A stretch of DNA of 64,000 bases, from the NCBI GenBank assembly GCA_018376445.1, contig JAHABL010000003.1:1-64000 (forward strand), in the 5' to 3' direction. The position numbers and the translations under genes were made by a program. The stretch comes from Mycobacteriales bacterium (GTDB lineage: Bacteria > Actinomycetota > Actinomycetes > Mycobacteriales > Mycobacteriaceae). The notes below the pieces were generated by a model, which worked only from the letters and a program-made list of their open reading frames with translations, was not told where the DNA came from and did no database searches. Of this stretch, positions 1 through 9,334 are shown piece by piece. Numbering within the stretch: position 1 is the stretch's first letter; every line of letters begins with the position of its first letter.

Positions 1-8
1 CTTGTGGG

Positions 9-45
9 GGCCTTCTCCGCCCTCAGCCCGGCGGAGCAGAAGGCC
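9..45. terminator. GC-rich hairpin at the left edge
   Basis: GGCCTTCTCCGCC (9-21) pairs with 30-45 apart from a 3-base bulge, leaving an 8-base loop. There is no clear T-run on either side. It lies beyond the 3' end of the lipase gene (stop at 126), so it could end transcription of that gene or of one entering from the left. Confidence 0.4.
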
Positions 46-125
46 ACCACATGTATACCTATATATTTGGGTGTACACGCCACTTTATCGTGGCGGGCAC
101 CTCTAGAAAGAGGACTTGCTCTTCC

Positions 126-1190
126 TTAGAAGCCAGTAGCGATCATCGGGTGGGTAGTGACGCAGCGCGGGGTGACACCCTTGGTACCCAGACCAATGAG
201 GGTGTAGTCCCAGGCACGCGGATCGAAGACGATGGCGTGGTGGTCTGAATGGTTATTCGGGCAGCCCTTCTGCAGGTTCACGTTGGTGACGGTAGCACCG
301 GGAACAGCCTTCATCCAGGTGTTCTCAATCGGAGTGATCATGGTGTCGTACTCGGAGGAGATGATGGTGTAGTTAACGCCGGGGAGGGTATCACCACGGG
401 CAAGCATATCCGCTACCAATACAGAGTTGGGAAGCATTGGGAATGCAGCTTTGCCAGCTAGATCATCGAGGACTTTACGGAGAGGAGCTTCTGCACCCGG
501 AATGTCACTTACCTTGGCAAGAGCAGCACCCGCGCCACTCAAAGTGGAACCGTGGTGTGCACCGGCGATGCTGACAAAGTGACCCACCTTGTTCTTTGCG
601 GGATTCTTGGCGTCGGCTCCGCCAAAGTAGTGCAAGTAGGTATCAACGATAAGTCCACCCTGGGACCAGCTCACCAGGTCAACCTTCTTGGCACCAGTGG
701 CTTCACGAACGGCGTCAACGTACTGTCCAATCTGCATGGCAGAGGTGAAGGTTTCGCCCATGCCATCGAAGCCGGGAACGTAGCCAGCCAGCGACTTATT
801 CTTCTCCGTGCCGTAGGCCGCACCGAATACACAAAAACCGTGGTCCTTGAGGAAGGGAGCGAGTCCAGACCATGCGACATAGGGGTTAGAGGCGTAGCCG
901 TGTAACAGGATCACCGGGTTGGGGTGCTCGGCGGTGGGCTTGCAGCTCCAATCGTTGGCGCCCTTGGGAGCACGGCGCTTCACCTGGTCGTCCATGCGGA
1001 GGGTGGACTGGATGTAATTATTGGGCACGTAGTCCGAGTTACCGTGCGTCTGCTCCTTGGGAGGCGTCATGACGGTGTTGGAGTCCGGAGTGGTGGGAAC
1101 AACGACCGCAGCGTTAGCGGTGGCGGCAGTTCCGAGAAGACAGAGAGCAGCAGACGCGGCAAGCGCTGCAGTTGCGATGTGACGATTCAC
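126..1190 (-). CDS. secreted triacylglycerol lipase / alpha-beta hydrolase
   Basis: A secreted esterase or lipase, probably acting on acylglycerols outside the cell. From the GTG at 1190 the product starts VNRHIATAALAAS, a Sec signal peptide ending near ANA. An ATG at 1283 in the same frame would add 31 residues (MRKGASC...) ahead of this signal peptide and has poor ribosome-site spacing, so the GTG is preferred. The hydrolase core shows the oxyanion stretch VILLHGYASN, the nucleophile elbow SWSQGG (Ser), an acid in SSEYDTMITP and a histidine in NHSDHHAIVFDP, a complete Ser-Asp-His set in order. The 354 aa length fits the actinobacterial secreted lipase family (class 2 lipase/EstB-like). It stands alone, divergent from the downstream oxidoreductase. 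Exact substrate is not visible from sequence. Confidence 0.85.
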   Translation of the reverse strand: MNRHIATAALAASAALCLLGTAATANAAVVVPTTPDSNTVMTPPKEQTHGNSDYVPNNYIQSTLRMDDQVKRRAPKGANDWSCKPTAEHPNPVILLHGYASNPYVAWSGLAPFLKDHGFCVFGAAYGTEKNKSLAGYVPGFDGMGETFTSAMQIGQYVDAVREATGAKKVDLVSWSQGGLIVDTYLHYFGGADAKNPAKNKVGHFVSIAGAHHGSTLSGAGAALAKVSDIPGAEAPLRKVLDDLAGKAAFPMLPNSVLVADMLARGDTLPGVNYTIISSEYDTMITPIENTWMKAVPGATVTNVNLQKGCPNNHSDHHAIVFDPRAWDYTLIGLGTKGVTPRCVTTHPMIATGF

Positions 1191-1502
1191 GAAAATCACA
1201 ACTTTCGAATGAGGAGATGGCAAAAATGGGAATGGGAGAGAAAAGAAGACTGAAGGCAAAGGGCAGGAGGCTCCCTTCCTCATCCTCGTAGGCTAGTGGC
1301 AACGGCCCAGGACATTGTGAAGATTTGGCAACACTCCAGGTGTAGATGGAAACACAAAATAACTGAATCGTAACAGAAATTGTTAACAATAATTTACCGG
1401 GCAGTCACCATCTCGGCTTTCTGTCGTCCACTTTTAGTGGGTGGGACTGGGTGCACATTTTCTTGATTAGAACGGGTGCGAACACAGCTCCTAGAGCTTG
1501 TC

Positions 1503-1550
1503 TAAGAATTCCCAAATCTACAGAAATAAGAATTCCCACATCTGCAAAAA
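1503..1550. repeat. 24-bp imperfect tandem repeat
   Basis: Two adjacent 24-base units (1503-1526 and 1527-1550), each beginning TAAGAATTCCCA, differ at three positions. They lie in the roughly 480-base noncoding gap between the divergent lipase and oxidoreductase genes. Apart from this repeat and the palindrome at 1609-1651, the gap shows nothing else I can assign. Confidence 0.6.
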
Positions 1551-1608
1551 GAGGGCTTCCATGGCCCACCCCCGATCGACAGTTTCACCACAACTGAACA
1601 TATGCTTT

Positions 1609-1651
1609 AAGTGCCACTCCACGATGTGTACACATGTCCAAGGTGGCACTT
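1609..1651 (+). promoter_or_regulatory. nested palindrome upstream of the quinone oxidoreductase
   Basis: AAGTGCCAC (1609-1617) and GTGGCACTT (1643-1651) form a perfect 9-base inverted repeat. It encloses a perfect 12-base palindrome, ATGTGTACACAT (1624-1635), with almost the same centre. It ends 21 bases before the start codon at 1673. The arrangement suits a repressor operator or an RNA hairpin in the leader; which one cannot be told from sequence. Confidence 0.45.
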
Positions 1652-1672
1652 CGTTAGCTACCATTAGGAATC

Positions 1673-2677
1673 ATGTACGCGCACGCCCTACCCGTCTGCC
1701 GCGGCCCCCGATCCCTCACCTGGAAACACGTACCGGACCCCACACCCGGCCCCGGAGAAGTCCTCCTGCAGGTGGCCGCTGTTGCCGTCAACCGCATGGA
1801 CCTCGCCCAAACCCAAGGCCGCTACCAGCCGCCCGCCGGCGTTGCACCCTACCCCGGCATCGAATGCTCCGGCAGGATCGTCGCCCTGGGCCCAGACCAA
1901 CCAGAAGGCTCACTCTGGCAGGTGGGGGATGAATGCTGTGCCCTCCTCAACGGGGGTGGCTACGCCGAGCTGGCGATTGCACCCACACTGCAACTTCTCC
2001 CCATCCCGCGGGGGATAACCCTGGTCGATGCCGCTGCACTTCCGGAGGCTGCCTGCGTCGCCTGGTCCACCCTCGTTATGGAAGGCCACCTGACTCCTGG
2101 CAACACCGCCCTCATCGAAGGCGGATCGGGCGGCATGGGATCCTTCGCTATTCAGTTAGCCAAAGCCCTCGATGCGGGAGTGGTCGCGATGGCCGGCACC
2201 GACCAAGGGGTTAACCTATGCTGGGACTTGGGTGCAGATGTCGCCCTCAACTATCACGACGAAGACCCCGTCATGTCACTCCGCGCACTCGGCGGCGCCA
2301 ACGTCATCTTCGACCTGTTGGGCGCATCGCATTTGGCCCAACACATTGAAAGCCTTGCCCCCGGGGGCAGAATTGTCACAGTCTCCCTACAAGGAAAACT
2401 AGACAACCCTGTCGACATGGGCGTTCTCATGCCACGACTAATGGGAAAACGCGGCTCCATCATCACCACCAGCATGCGCAGCCGTCCCGCCACCGGCCCC
2501 GGCTCCAAAGCAGAGGTCATCCGGCAGGTCACCCAGCATGTATGGCCCCTCCTTGCCACCGACCTCATTAGGCCCGTCATCCAGCGTCGCGTCCCCATCC
2601 GCTCAGCCCACGACGTCCTCACCGACGTCCAGAACCGCACCACCCTCGGAAAGTCCATCCTGCGCGTCGGCCACTAG
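1673..2677 (+). CDS. zinc-independent quinone oxidoreductase (MDR family)
   Basis: NAD(P)H-dependent quinone oxidoreductase-like enzyme of the medium-chain dehydrogenase/reductase superfamily, 334 aa, closest in feel to the PIG3/QOR branch. The N-terminal GroES-like half shows PGPGEVLLQV, VNRMDLAQTQGRY and PGIECSGRIVALG. The Rossmann half has the nucleotide loop IEGGSGGMGSFAIQLAK, followed by the GADVALNY segment typical of the family. The zinc-ligand cysteines of alcohol dehydrogenases are absent. ATTAGGA precedes the ATG at 7-base spacing. It is monocistronic, and the nested palindrome just upstream suggests specific regulation. Likely cytosolic, possibly detoxifying quinones or enones; substrate unknown. 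Confidence 0.85.
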   Translation: MYAHALPVCRGPRSLTWKHVPDPTPGPGEVLLQVAAVAVNRMDLAQTQGRYQPPAGVAPYPGIECSGRIVALGPDQPEGSLWQVGDECCALLNGGGYAELAIAPTLQLLPIPRGITLVDAAALPEAACVAWSTLVMEGHLTPGNTALIEGGSGGMGSFAIQLAKALDAGVVAMAGTDQGVNLCWDLGADVALNYHDEDPVMSLRALGGANVIFDLLGASHLAQHIESLAPGGRIVTVSLQGKLDNPVDMGVLMPRLMGKRGSIITTSMRSRPATGPGSKAEVIRQVTQHVWPLLATDLIRPVIQRRVPIRSAHDVLTDVQNRTTLGKSILRVGH

Positions 2678-2776
2678 CCACACCGTCACCCCATATCACC
2701 CCTTTTCGCCATCCCGAGGTGTATTGGTGACGCGTCCAGTACCTAACTTTTCTTACCAGGAAGGTAGGCTCAAAGA

Positions 2777-3685
2777 GTGCACAAAGTAGAACGAACTGCT
2801 GGTGTGATCCCCGATCACGACCACACCGGCCTCGGTATTCTCGCGAAAACCTTTGAAGGCGAACCGCCCAAGTCGGACTCCTTCACGTTCAAGCGCGCCT
2901 TCGACGACCTCGTGGACGGCTGGAAATCCGACCAACTGTGGCTCCAATTGGGCTGGCAGGACATCAAGCAGCGCTACCGCCGCTCTACCCTCGGCCCCTT
3001 CTGGATCACCATCGCCACCGGCGTGATGGCCGTCGCCCTCGGCCTCCTCTACTCCCTGCTCTTCAAAGAGGAACTCTCCTACTTCCTCCCCCACGTCACC
3101 CTCGGCCTCATCCTGTGGGGCTTCATCGCCGGGTGTATCCAAGACGGCGCCCAGGTGTTCATCGCCAACGAGGGCCTCATTAAACAGCTGCCCGCCCCAC
3201 TCAGTGTGCACGTCTACCGGCTGGTGTGGCGGCAAACGCTTTTCCTGGCCCACAACATGATCATTTACATCATCATGTTGATCATCTTCCGCCCCCACCT
3301 GGGATGGGATGCTCTCCTCTTCTTCCCCGCTCTGCTCCTCTTCCTGCTGAACGGCGTATGGGTGGCTATGTTCTTTGGCATTATCTCCACCCGTTTCCGC
3401 GACGTAGCCCCGCTGGTCGATTCGCTGGTGCAGCTGTGCTTCTACATGACGCCGATCGTGTGGACCACACATACTCTCTACGCTAATGAGACCATGTCCC
3501 AGCGCGCCCGCCTGGCCGAGATCAACCCCCTCTACCACTATCTGGAAATCATCCGGTCACCCCTCATGGGCATTGACGTTCCCGCCTACCACTGGTACAT
3601 CGTCCTCGGGTTCACCGTCGTCGGCTGGGGCCTGATGCTCCTCGTCATGAAGAAGGCACGCGGCCGCGTGTCCTACTGGGTATAA
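2777..3685 (+). CDS. wzm: ABC-2 transporter permease for galactan/O-antigen-type export
   Basis: Membrane subunit of an ABC-2 polysaccharide exporter, 302 aa, with about six hydrophobic segments after a cytosolic N-terminus. The stretch LQLGWQDIKQRYRRSTLGPFW is the classic entry motif of Wzm/RfbD/TagG permeases. The start is GTG at 2777, supported by a strong AGGAAGG site. The gene is followed at 19 bases by the ATPase wzt and then glfT1, the same gene set as Rv3783-Rv3781-Rv3782 in M. tuberculosis. There the transporter is thought to flip the lipid-linked galactan precursor across the plasma membrane. The assignment to galactan export rests on this context. Confidence 0.9.
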   Translation: MHKVERTAGVIPDHDHTGLGILAKTFEGEPPKSDSFTFKRAFDDLVDGWKSDQLWLQLGWQDIKQRYRRSTLGPFWITIATGVMAVALGLLYSLLFKEELSYFLPHVTLGLILWGFIAGCIQDGAQVFIANEGLIKQLPAPLSVHVYRLVWRQTLFLAHNMIIYIIMLIIFRPHLGWDALLFFPALLLFLLNGVWVAMFFGIISTRFRDVAPLVDSLVQLCFYMTPIVWTTHTLYANETMSQRARLAEINPLYHYLEIIRSPLMGIDVPAYHWYIVLGFTVVGWGLMLLVMKKARGRVSYWV

Positions 3686-3704
3686 GGGAGGAGACAGCAC
3701 CACC

Positions 3705-4760
3705 ATGAGCCGCAAAGAAAACCGTGCCGAAGCAGCCGCCGCCCGCGCCGCTAAACGAGCCGCCCGCCGCGCCGCCCACGTCAGCCTCTCCGACCGCCTC
3801 CACCGACCCGCCCCCCGCACCACCGACGTCTCCATCGACACCTACGATGCCTGCGTCGACTTCCCCATCTTCGACGCCCGCACCCGCTCCCTGAAACAAA
3901 CCTTCCTGGGAGCCGCCGGCGGCGCCATCGGGCGCAACAACAGCAACGTCGTCGTGGTGGAAGCCCTCAAAAACATCAACCTGCACCTGCGGGAAGGCGA
4001 CCGGGTTGGCCTGGTCGGCCACAACGGTGCCGGTAAATCCACGCTTCTGCGCCTCCTCTCCGGCATCTACGAGCCCACCCGCGGCTCTGCCGACGTTCGC
4101 GGACGCGTCGCCCCCGTCTTCGACCTGGGCATCGGCATGGACCCAGAAATTTCCGGCTACGAAAACATCATCATCCGCGGCCTCTTCCTGGGGCAGACCC
4201 GCCAGCAAATGAAAGAGAAAATGGAGGAGATCGCCGAGTTCACCGAGCTGGGCGAATACCTGGACATGCCGCTGCGCACCTACTCCAGCGGTATGCGCAT
4301 CCGCCTCGCCCTGGGCGTCGTCACCTCCATTGACCCCGAGATTCTGCTGCTGGATGAAGGCCTGGGTGCGGTGGATGCCGCGTTCATGCGGAAAGCCCGC
4401 TACCGCCTGAAGGACATGGTGCAGCGCTCCGGCCTGCTGGTGTTCGCCAGCCACTCCAACGAGTTCCTGGCGCAGCTGTGCGACAAGGCCATCTGGATTG
4501 ACCACGGTGAGGCCGTGCTTGCCGGGTCCGTGGAGGAAGTGGTGCGCGCCTACGAAGGCAATGAGGCTGGCGACCACGTGGCCGGCATTATTGCGCAGAT
4601 GGAGCGTGAGGACCGGGAACGCGGTGTCGACTCGCGCCGGCTGATTCTGCCGCAGGGTGTTGAGCAGCCAGGTACTGGTGACGGCACTGTGGCTGGCGAC
4701 GGTGGCGCTGCAGCTGATGACGGCGCTAGTGCCGCTGGCGAACCGGGCGAAGGAGCATAG
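3705..4760 (+). CDS. wzt: ABC transporter ATPase for galactan export
   Basis: Nucleotide-binding subunit pairing with the permease immediately upstream, 351 aa. Walker A is GHNGAGKST, the signature is YSSGMRIRLALG, and Walker B is ILLLDEGLGAVD; the switch histidine follows in FASHSNEFLAQLC. An N-terminal extension of about 60 residues is rich in Arg and Ala. The C-terminal tail is short and acidic/Gly-Ala-rich with no obvious carbohydrate-binding domain, unlike Wzt proteins that recognise capped O-antigens. GGGAGGAGA lies before the ATG. The stop codon is one base before the glfT1 start, so the two are probably translationally coupled. Confidence 0.9.
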   Translation: MSRKENRAEAAAARAAKRAARRAAHVSLSDRLHRPAPRTTDVSIDTYDACVDFPIFDARTRSLKQTFLGAAGGAIGRNNSNVVVVEALKNINLHLREGDRVGLVGHNGAGKSTLLRLLSGIYEPTRGSADVRGRVAPVFDLGIGMDPEISGYENIIIRGLFLGQTRQQMKEKMEEIAEFTELGEYLDMPLRTYSSGMRIRLALGVVTSIDPEILLLDEGLGAVDAAFMRKARYRLKDMVQRSGLLVFASHSNEFLAQLCDKAIWIDHGEAVLAGSVEEVVRAYEGNEAGDHVAGIIAQMEREDRERGVDSRRLILPQGVEQPGTGDGTVAGDGGAAADDGASAAGEPGEGA

Positions 4761-4761
4761 C

Positions 4762-5691
4762 ATGCAGGTTGTCGGCGTCGTCGTCACCTACAACCGGGCG
4801 GACGTCCTCGGCCGCTCCTTGGACATCCTCGCCCACCAAAGCCGCCCCCTCGACCACCTCATCGTCGTCGACAACGGCAACGACCCAACCGTCAAAACAC
4901 TGCTGGAGAACGCCGGCGCCACCGCCAACAACGGCACCGGCATGGCCGTCACCTACGTGCCCTCCCAGCACAACCTCGGCGGGGCAGGTGGTTTCGCCCT
5001 CGGCATGCTGCACGCCCTCGCCCTGGGTGCCGACTGGGTATGGTGCGCCGACGACGACGGCCACCCCGATGGGCCCGACGTCCTCCGCACCCTCCTCGAC
5101 TGCGCCGAACGCTACCAGCTGGACCAGGTGTCGCCCGTGGTCTGCACCATCGACGACCCCAACACCCTCGCCTTCCCGCTGCGCCGCGGCCTGGCCTGGC
5201 GGCGCAAACGCGATGAACTCTTCGACGACGATGACCCCCAGCACCAGAACATGCTGCTACCCGGCATCGCCTCCCTGATGAACGGCGCCCTCTTCAGCGC
5301 CCGCTGCCTAGACACGGTTGGCGTCCCCGACCTACGGCTGTTCATGCGGGGTGACGAAGTGGAATTGCACCGGCGGCTGGAACGCAGCGGCCTGAAATTC
5401 GGCACCTGCCTGGCCACCGCGTACCTACACCCCAACGGGGCCGACGAGTTCAAACCCATTCTGGGTGGGCGGATGCACGCCCAGTACCCGGATAGCCCCG
5501 CCAAGCGCTACTACACCTACCGTAACCGCGGCTTCCTGATGGCCATGCCCGGCAAACGCAGCCTGCTCTTCCAGGAATACGCCCGCTTCACCTGGTTCTT
5601 CCTGGTGCAGCAGCGGGACCTTGCCGGGTTCCGGGAGTGGCGCCGGCTCCGCAAGCTGGGGCGCGCCGAAAAGCTCTACCGCATGCAGTAA
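4762..5691 (+). CDS. glfT1: galactofuranosyltransferase GlfT1
   Basis: Family-2-type glycosyltransferase of 310 aa that in mycobacteria adds the first galactofuranose residues to decaprenyl-PP-GlcNAc-Rha. The start at 4762 (MQVVGVVVTYNR) is chosen because AAGGAG sits just upstream and because the reading frame upstream of it overlaps the end of wzt. Visible motifs are VVTYNRADVLG (nucleotide-sugar fold entry), NLGGAGGFALGM, the metal-binding ADDDGHPD, and MRGDEVELHRRLE near residue 200. Length matches the mycobacterial enzyme. It is the third gene of the wzm-wzt-glfT1 operon. Confidence 0.9.
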   Translation: MQVVGVVVTYNRADVLGRSLDILAHQSRPLDHLIVVDNGNDPTVKTLLENAGATANNGTGMAVTYVPSQHNLGGAGGFALGMLHALALGADWVWCADDDGHPDGPDVLRTLLDCAERYQLDQVSPVVCTIDDPNTLAFPLRRGLAWRRKRDELFDDDDPQHQNMLLPGIASLMNGALFSARCLDTVGVPDLRLFMRGDEVELHRRLERSGLKFGTCLATAYLHPNGADEFKPILGGRMHAQYPDSPAKRYYTYRNRGFLMAMPGKRSLLFQEYARFTWFFLVQQRDLAGFREWRRLRKLGRAEKLYRMQ

Positions 5692-5815
5692 GGCTGCCCT
5701 CTGGGTGAGGGCGGTGCAGCGCGTGCGGCGCATTAATACCGCCGGCGCGCACCATTAGCACGGCGGCAGGGGCACGGCGGCGCAGTAGCACGGCAGCTCA
5801 GCAGCTTAGCGTCCG

Positions 5816-7585
5816 CTAGCGCATGTGGAACGCGTCCACATGCATACGATCTGGGCTCACACCCTGCTCCAAGAAATACGTGGAATAGTCGGCGCACAAA
5901 TCCGTCGGCCCGCACATATGGATGGTGATGTCCTCGCCGTACAGCGGAGCAGCCTCCCCCGCCACCGCCTCCGCACCGGACAACGCCACCGCCCCAGCCG
6001 TCGGCATCCCCGCCAACAGTGGCATGGACTCGTCACCCTCCAGCGGGAACGCAATGCGGTGAGCCTGCTGCGGAGTCAACCGCTCCCCACTCTCCGTATC
6101 CACCTCCACTAAGGTCAGCCAGCCCCACCCCTGCGCACACTCGCGCACCAGGTTCAGATACGCCGGCTTTTCCGACGGCCGATACGACCACACCAACGTC
6201 ACATGGCCGGGGAAGTCCTCCCCCGCTGCCAGATTCAAATCCCGCAGCCACGCCACAAACGGGGTAATGCCTATACCACCAGCTACCCACAACTGGCGCA
6301 CTCCACCATGTGCAGGGTGCGCGCCCCCACGCGGCGTGGACACCGTCACCGGCATCCCCTCGTACAGGTTATCCACCAGCCAACGAGAACCCTTCCCGCC
6401 AGCCTTAATGCAATACTCCACCTGGCGGTCCCAGGCCATACCCTGCGTCCGCATTCGCGACCCCACACCAACATGCTGAGTAGGGCCAGTACGGCCCACC
6501 ACATTCGGAATAGACGTCATCGTAAACGGGTGGGGGCCATCCTTCTGCCCCGGTACACCCAGGTAGGAATACTGCCCAGCGGTATACCAGTAACTTACTG
6601 GGCGGCCTCGGTGCAGCCGCGGTTCCAACTCCACGTTCACAATGACCGTATCCGGGTTGGGGTAGGCCAACTTCACCACCGTGCCCGGGTAGAGGCGGTC
6701 CGTGCGGAACTGCTGCACCAACATCACCCGCAGTACCACCAGCGCGGCGGCAATCACCACCAGGCAGTAGGCCGACAGGAGACACGGCAGACCGGACGCA
6801 CCAGCGTTCTCCGGTATGGACTGGTTGAGCACTGACGTCTCCCACATCTGCCATGCCAACACCGCCCACAGCACCACCGTCGCCGCATTAAACACCGGGT
6901 AGATGACGTCAAACGGAATGCGGGCAATCCACGCCCCCGGCCCCCGCCGCGGCGCCCGGCGCATATTCGGCCCCACATACCGCAGTACCGCCAGCACCGT
7001 CACCAGCACCAATATCACTAGCAGCACCGTGTCCGACACATGCTTGTCCACCGTATTATGGGTGCTTCCCAGGGCAGCGCGGCGCATCACGTACGCCAGC
7101 CACTCCACCGCCAAGCCCAGCAGTGTGGCGATCTTATTCCAGCGCAGCATCCCCTCCGCGCCATTAAAGGACTTGTTGACGCGTGGCATAGCGTCTAGCG
7201 CCCCAATGCCCGTCACCATCAACCACAGGCCCACCAGCTGCAGCACCACCACATGGAAGTCGTAGACGGCCTGCAATTCCACTCCACCCAGTTGGTCACC
7301 GTAGGCCAGCAGCACCAGCAGTACCGCGGCTAGGCAGGAGAGGAACATGCCGGAGTTCGCTTTCAGCACCTTAATGGTGGCGGAGACGAAGTAGCGGATT
7401 TTCTGCCCGGTGCTGGTGTGGGCTTCCGGGCTGCGCGGTGCGGCAATGCGGCGGGGCGCGGAGGTGGAGCTAGCATTGGTGACGGCGGCAGCGGCGCCGG
7501 ACGCGTCTGCATTCTCGGCGGCAGAATTGGCGTCGGTGGGGTTGACGTCGATAGAGCTGGCGTCGGTGGGGCGTGGGGAAGTCAT
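5816..7585 (-). CDS. membrane flavin reductase of the ferric-reductase type
   Basis: A 589-aa membrane protein joining an N-terminal membrane domain to a cytosolic FAD/NAD(P)H reductase domain. Residues 1-65 are a disordered Asp/Ala/Ser-rich tail. About six hydrophobic helices follow to about residue 310. The C-terminal half shows the flavin-binding HPFTMTS and the nicotinamide loop GGIGITPFVAWL, then a CGP motif (HMCGPTDLC) as in ferredoxin-NADP reductase folds. This layout fits ferric reductases/NADPH-oxidase-like electron-transfer proteins. Heme ligands were not mapped, so a heme-carrying role is only inferred. The initiating ATG has a weak ribosome site. It is followed downstream by glfT1 in convergent orientation. 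Confidence 0.75.
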   Translation of the reverse strand: MTSPRPTDASSIDVNPTDANSAAENADASGAAAAVTNASSTSAPRRIAAPRSPEAHTSTGQKIRYFVSATIKVLKANSGMFLSCLAAVLLVLLAYGDQLGGVELQAVYDFHVVVLQLVGLWLMVTGIGALDAMPRVNKSFNGAEGMLRWNKIATLLGLAVEWLAYVMRRAALGSTHNTVDKHVSDTVLLVILVLVTVLAVLRYVGPNMRRAPRRGPGAWIARIPFDVIYPVFNAATVVLWAVLAWQMWETSVLNQSIPENAGASGLPCLLSAYCLVVIAAALVVLRVMLVQQFRTDRLYPGTVVKLAYPNPDTVIVNVELEPRLHRGRPVSYWYTAGQYSYLGVPGQKDGPHPFTMTSIPNVVGRTGPTQHVGVGSRMRTQGMAWDRQVEYCIKAGGKGSRWLVDNLYEGMPVTVSTPRGGAHPAHGGVRQLWVAGGIGITPFVAWLRDLNLAAGEDFPGHVTLVWSYRPSEKPAYLNLVRECAQGWGWLTLVEVDTESGERLTPQQAHRIAFPLEGDESMPLLAGMPTAGAVALSGAEAVAGEAAPLYGEDITIHMCGPTDLCADYSTYFLEQGVSPDRMHVDAFHMR

Positions 7586-7687
7586 AGTGTTTAGAGTAGT
7601 CTTCTGGAACCTGGTTCCACGTATTGGTGGGCTGGTGACGGCGCTGATCCGCGTCCGGCGAGCAGGGTGTAACGTCTGTCCGGCGTG

Positions 7688-9208
7688 TTAACGATAAATG
7701 TCTTCGGCGAGCTCCAACGCCTGCCGCACACTAGTTTCACGGCGTGAAACATCACAGCTGTGGTGGGGTGGATGCGCCGGCACCCCCACCGGATGCACTA
7801 CTGGCCACAGCGACCCAGCCGCCTGCACACTCTCATGCTTCACCGCATAATAGCCTTCCCCACGCGCGTCCACCGCCACGCCCTCACAGCCGGCAGCCGA
7901 TGCTAACAAATGCGGGTGGAACCGCGTGGACAACCACCGCACCTGCTCCCCCACCGGCAGGCCCTCCCGCCACAACCGCGCAAACGGCACAAACTCCGCC
8001 CCCGGGAAAAACTCCTGCACCACATGCTGCCAAACGGCGTAATCCCCATAAGGAATACACTCCACCACCAGCAAATCCGGCCCCGTCACCTGCCACTCCG
8101 TCAACGTCTCCCGCACCCAGGACCACAGCGCCTCTTTATCCCCCACCAGGTCCGACTGCACGCACAGTACTGTGGACCGGCCATGCGGCACCGGGTGGTA
8201 CGGGAAACGGCCATGAGTATCTGCGCAGGACAGATGCTTCAACCCCCACTCCAACAACGGCAGGTCCGAAGTGGTGGCGGCGCCCGGCTCCGCGTTCTTC
8301 GCCAGGCTCGGATTCTTCGGCTGCCGCAATTTCTCCACCCAGCGCTCCCACGCCGGGCGAGCCGCCGCAGCGGCCTCCGCCGTAGCTCGCTCTTCCTCCT
8401 GACGCTGGTGGGCCTCCTCCAGAATTCCCAAGGCCACAGCCACCCACGTATCGTCCCCCACCAGGAAGAACTCCGCCCGCGGCAGCGGCTGGTGGGGCTG
8501 GCGCGTGCCCTCCTCCTCCAGCCGGGCCAAGCCATCCACCGCATGCTGCAACACGGCCGCACTGGCCGCATCACGCACCGTCACCACATCCGCCTGCAAC
8601 AAGTAAGGCAGGATGATTCCCTGACGCTGCGGCATTAATCCAGCACCGGTTGCCACGAACAGTGGGCGCGGCTCCCCCTCCGGGCGCTCACGCTCCGCTA
8701 CCGCCGCCACCGCGCCGACAATCGCCGCGTGGTGCGGCCACATGTCGTTCAGGTAGCCGCCCCCTACCACGTGCAGCACATCCGCATTGCCCACCAGGTC
8801 CAGGTTGGAGGCTAAGTCTGCCTGCGCCCCACCGTCCAGCACCCAGGAGCGGGTGAGCTCGCACAGTTCCACCAACTGGTCGATGTTGACCTCATCTGCG
8901 GTGACGGCCGTGTCGCCCTGCGGGAAAATCTGCCGGCCGGCCCGCTCCACCAGGTCCCACAGCGTATTGGTGACCACCAGGTTGGGGTGGAGGCCGCGCA
9001 GCAGGACGGCGGCTTTGCCGGGACTGTGGCAGTCCACGACGACGGTGGCGTCGGGTTGGGTGCGGGTGAGGTAGCGCAGCCAGGTGGCGACGATGAGTTC
9101 GTCACCCCAGTTGGGGACGCCGGCGGGGGCGACCAGGTAGATGGTACGGGGACGCTCCGCCTGCCAGGTGCGGCGGGGATGGTTCCGGAGGACGGACGAA
9201 ACACTCAC
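7688..9208 (-). CDS. polysaccharide pyruvyl transferase family protein
   Basis: A 506-aa protein that looks like the polysaccharide pyruvyl transferase family (CsaB-like), which moves pyruvate from PEP onto wall or exopolysaccharide sugars. Visible are TIYLVAPAGVPNWGDELI near the start, where GN-x-GD-type motifs are typical, the glycine-rich HVVGGGYLNDMWP in the middle, and RFHPHLLAS in the C-terminal half, matching the conserved R-x-H region. A variable Ala/Glu-rich insert lies around residues 260-300. Start is GTG at 9208; the AAAAGG next to it is closer than ideal, so the true start could lie slightly downstream. Its position amid galactan genes suggests a cell-envelope sugar target. Confidence 0.75.
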   Translation of the reverse strand: MSVSSVLRNHPRRTWQAERPRTIYLVAPAGVPNWGDELIVATWLRYLTRTQPDATVVVDCHSPGKAAVLLRGLHPNLVVTNTLWDLVERAGRQIFPQGDTAVTADEVNIDQLVELCELTRSWVLDGGAQADLASNLDLVGNADVLHVVGGGYLNDMWPHHAAIVGAVAAVAERERPEGEPRPLFVATGAGLMPQRQGIILPYLLQADVVTVRDAASAAVLQHAVDGLARLEEEGTRQPHQPLPRAEFFLVGDDTWVAVALGILEEAHQRQEEERATAEAAAAARPAWERWVEKLRQPKNPSLAKNAEPGAATTSDLPLLEWGLKHLSCADTHGRFPYHPVPHGRSTVLCVQSDLVGDKEALWSWVRETLTEWQVTGPDLLVVECIPYGDYAVWQHVVQEFFPGAEFVPFARLWREGLPVGEQVRWLSTRFHPHLLASAAGCEGVAVDARGEGYYAVKHESVQAAGSLWPVVHPVGVPAHPPHHSCDVSRRETSVRQALELAEDIYR

Positions 9209-9334
9209 CTTTTCAGGCTAGCTAACTCGCCGCCGGGGTGCAGCGGAATCCCCGGCCGCACAGCGGATTGCTACCAAGCTGTTACCGCGCGGGAGCTAGC
9301 CGGCAGGCAACAGAGTTACCGGCAGGCAGCGGGG

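Noticed and set aside
1498..1932. 144-aa open frame overlapping the quinone oxidoreductase
   Set aside because: Runs through the tandem repeat and palindrome; Pro/Arg-rich shadow with no ribosome site.
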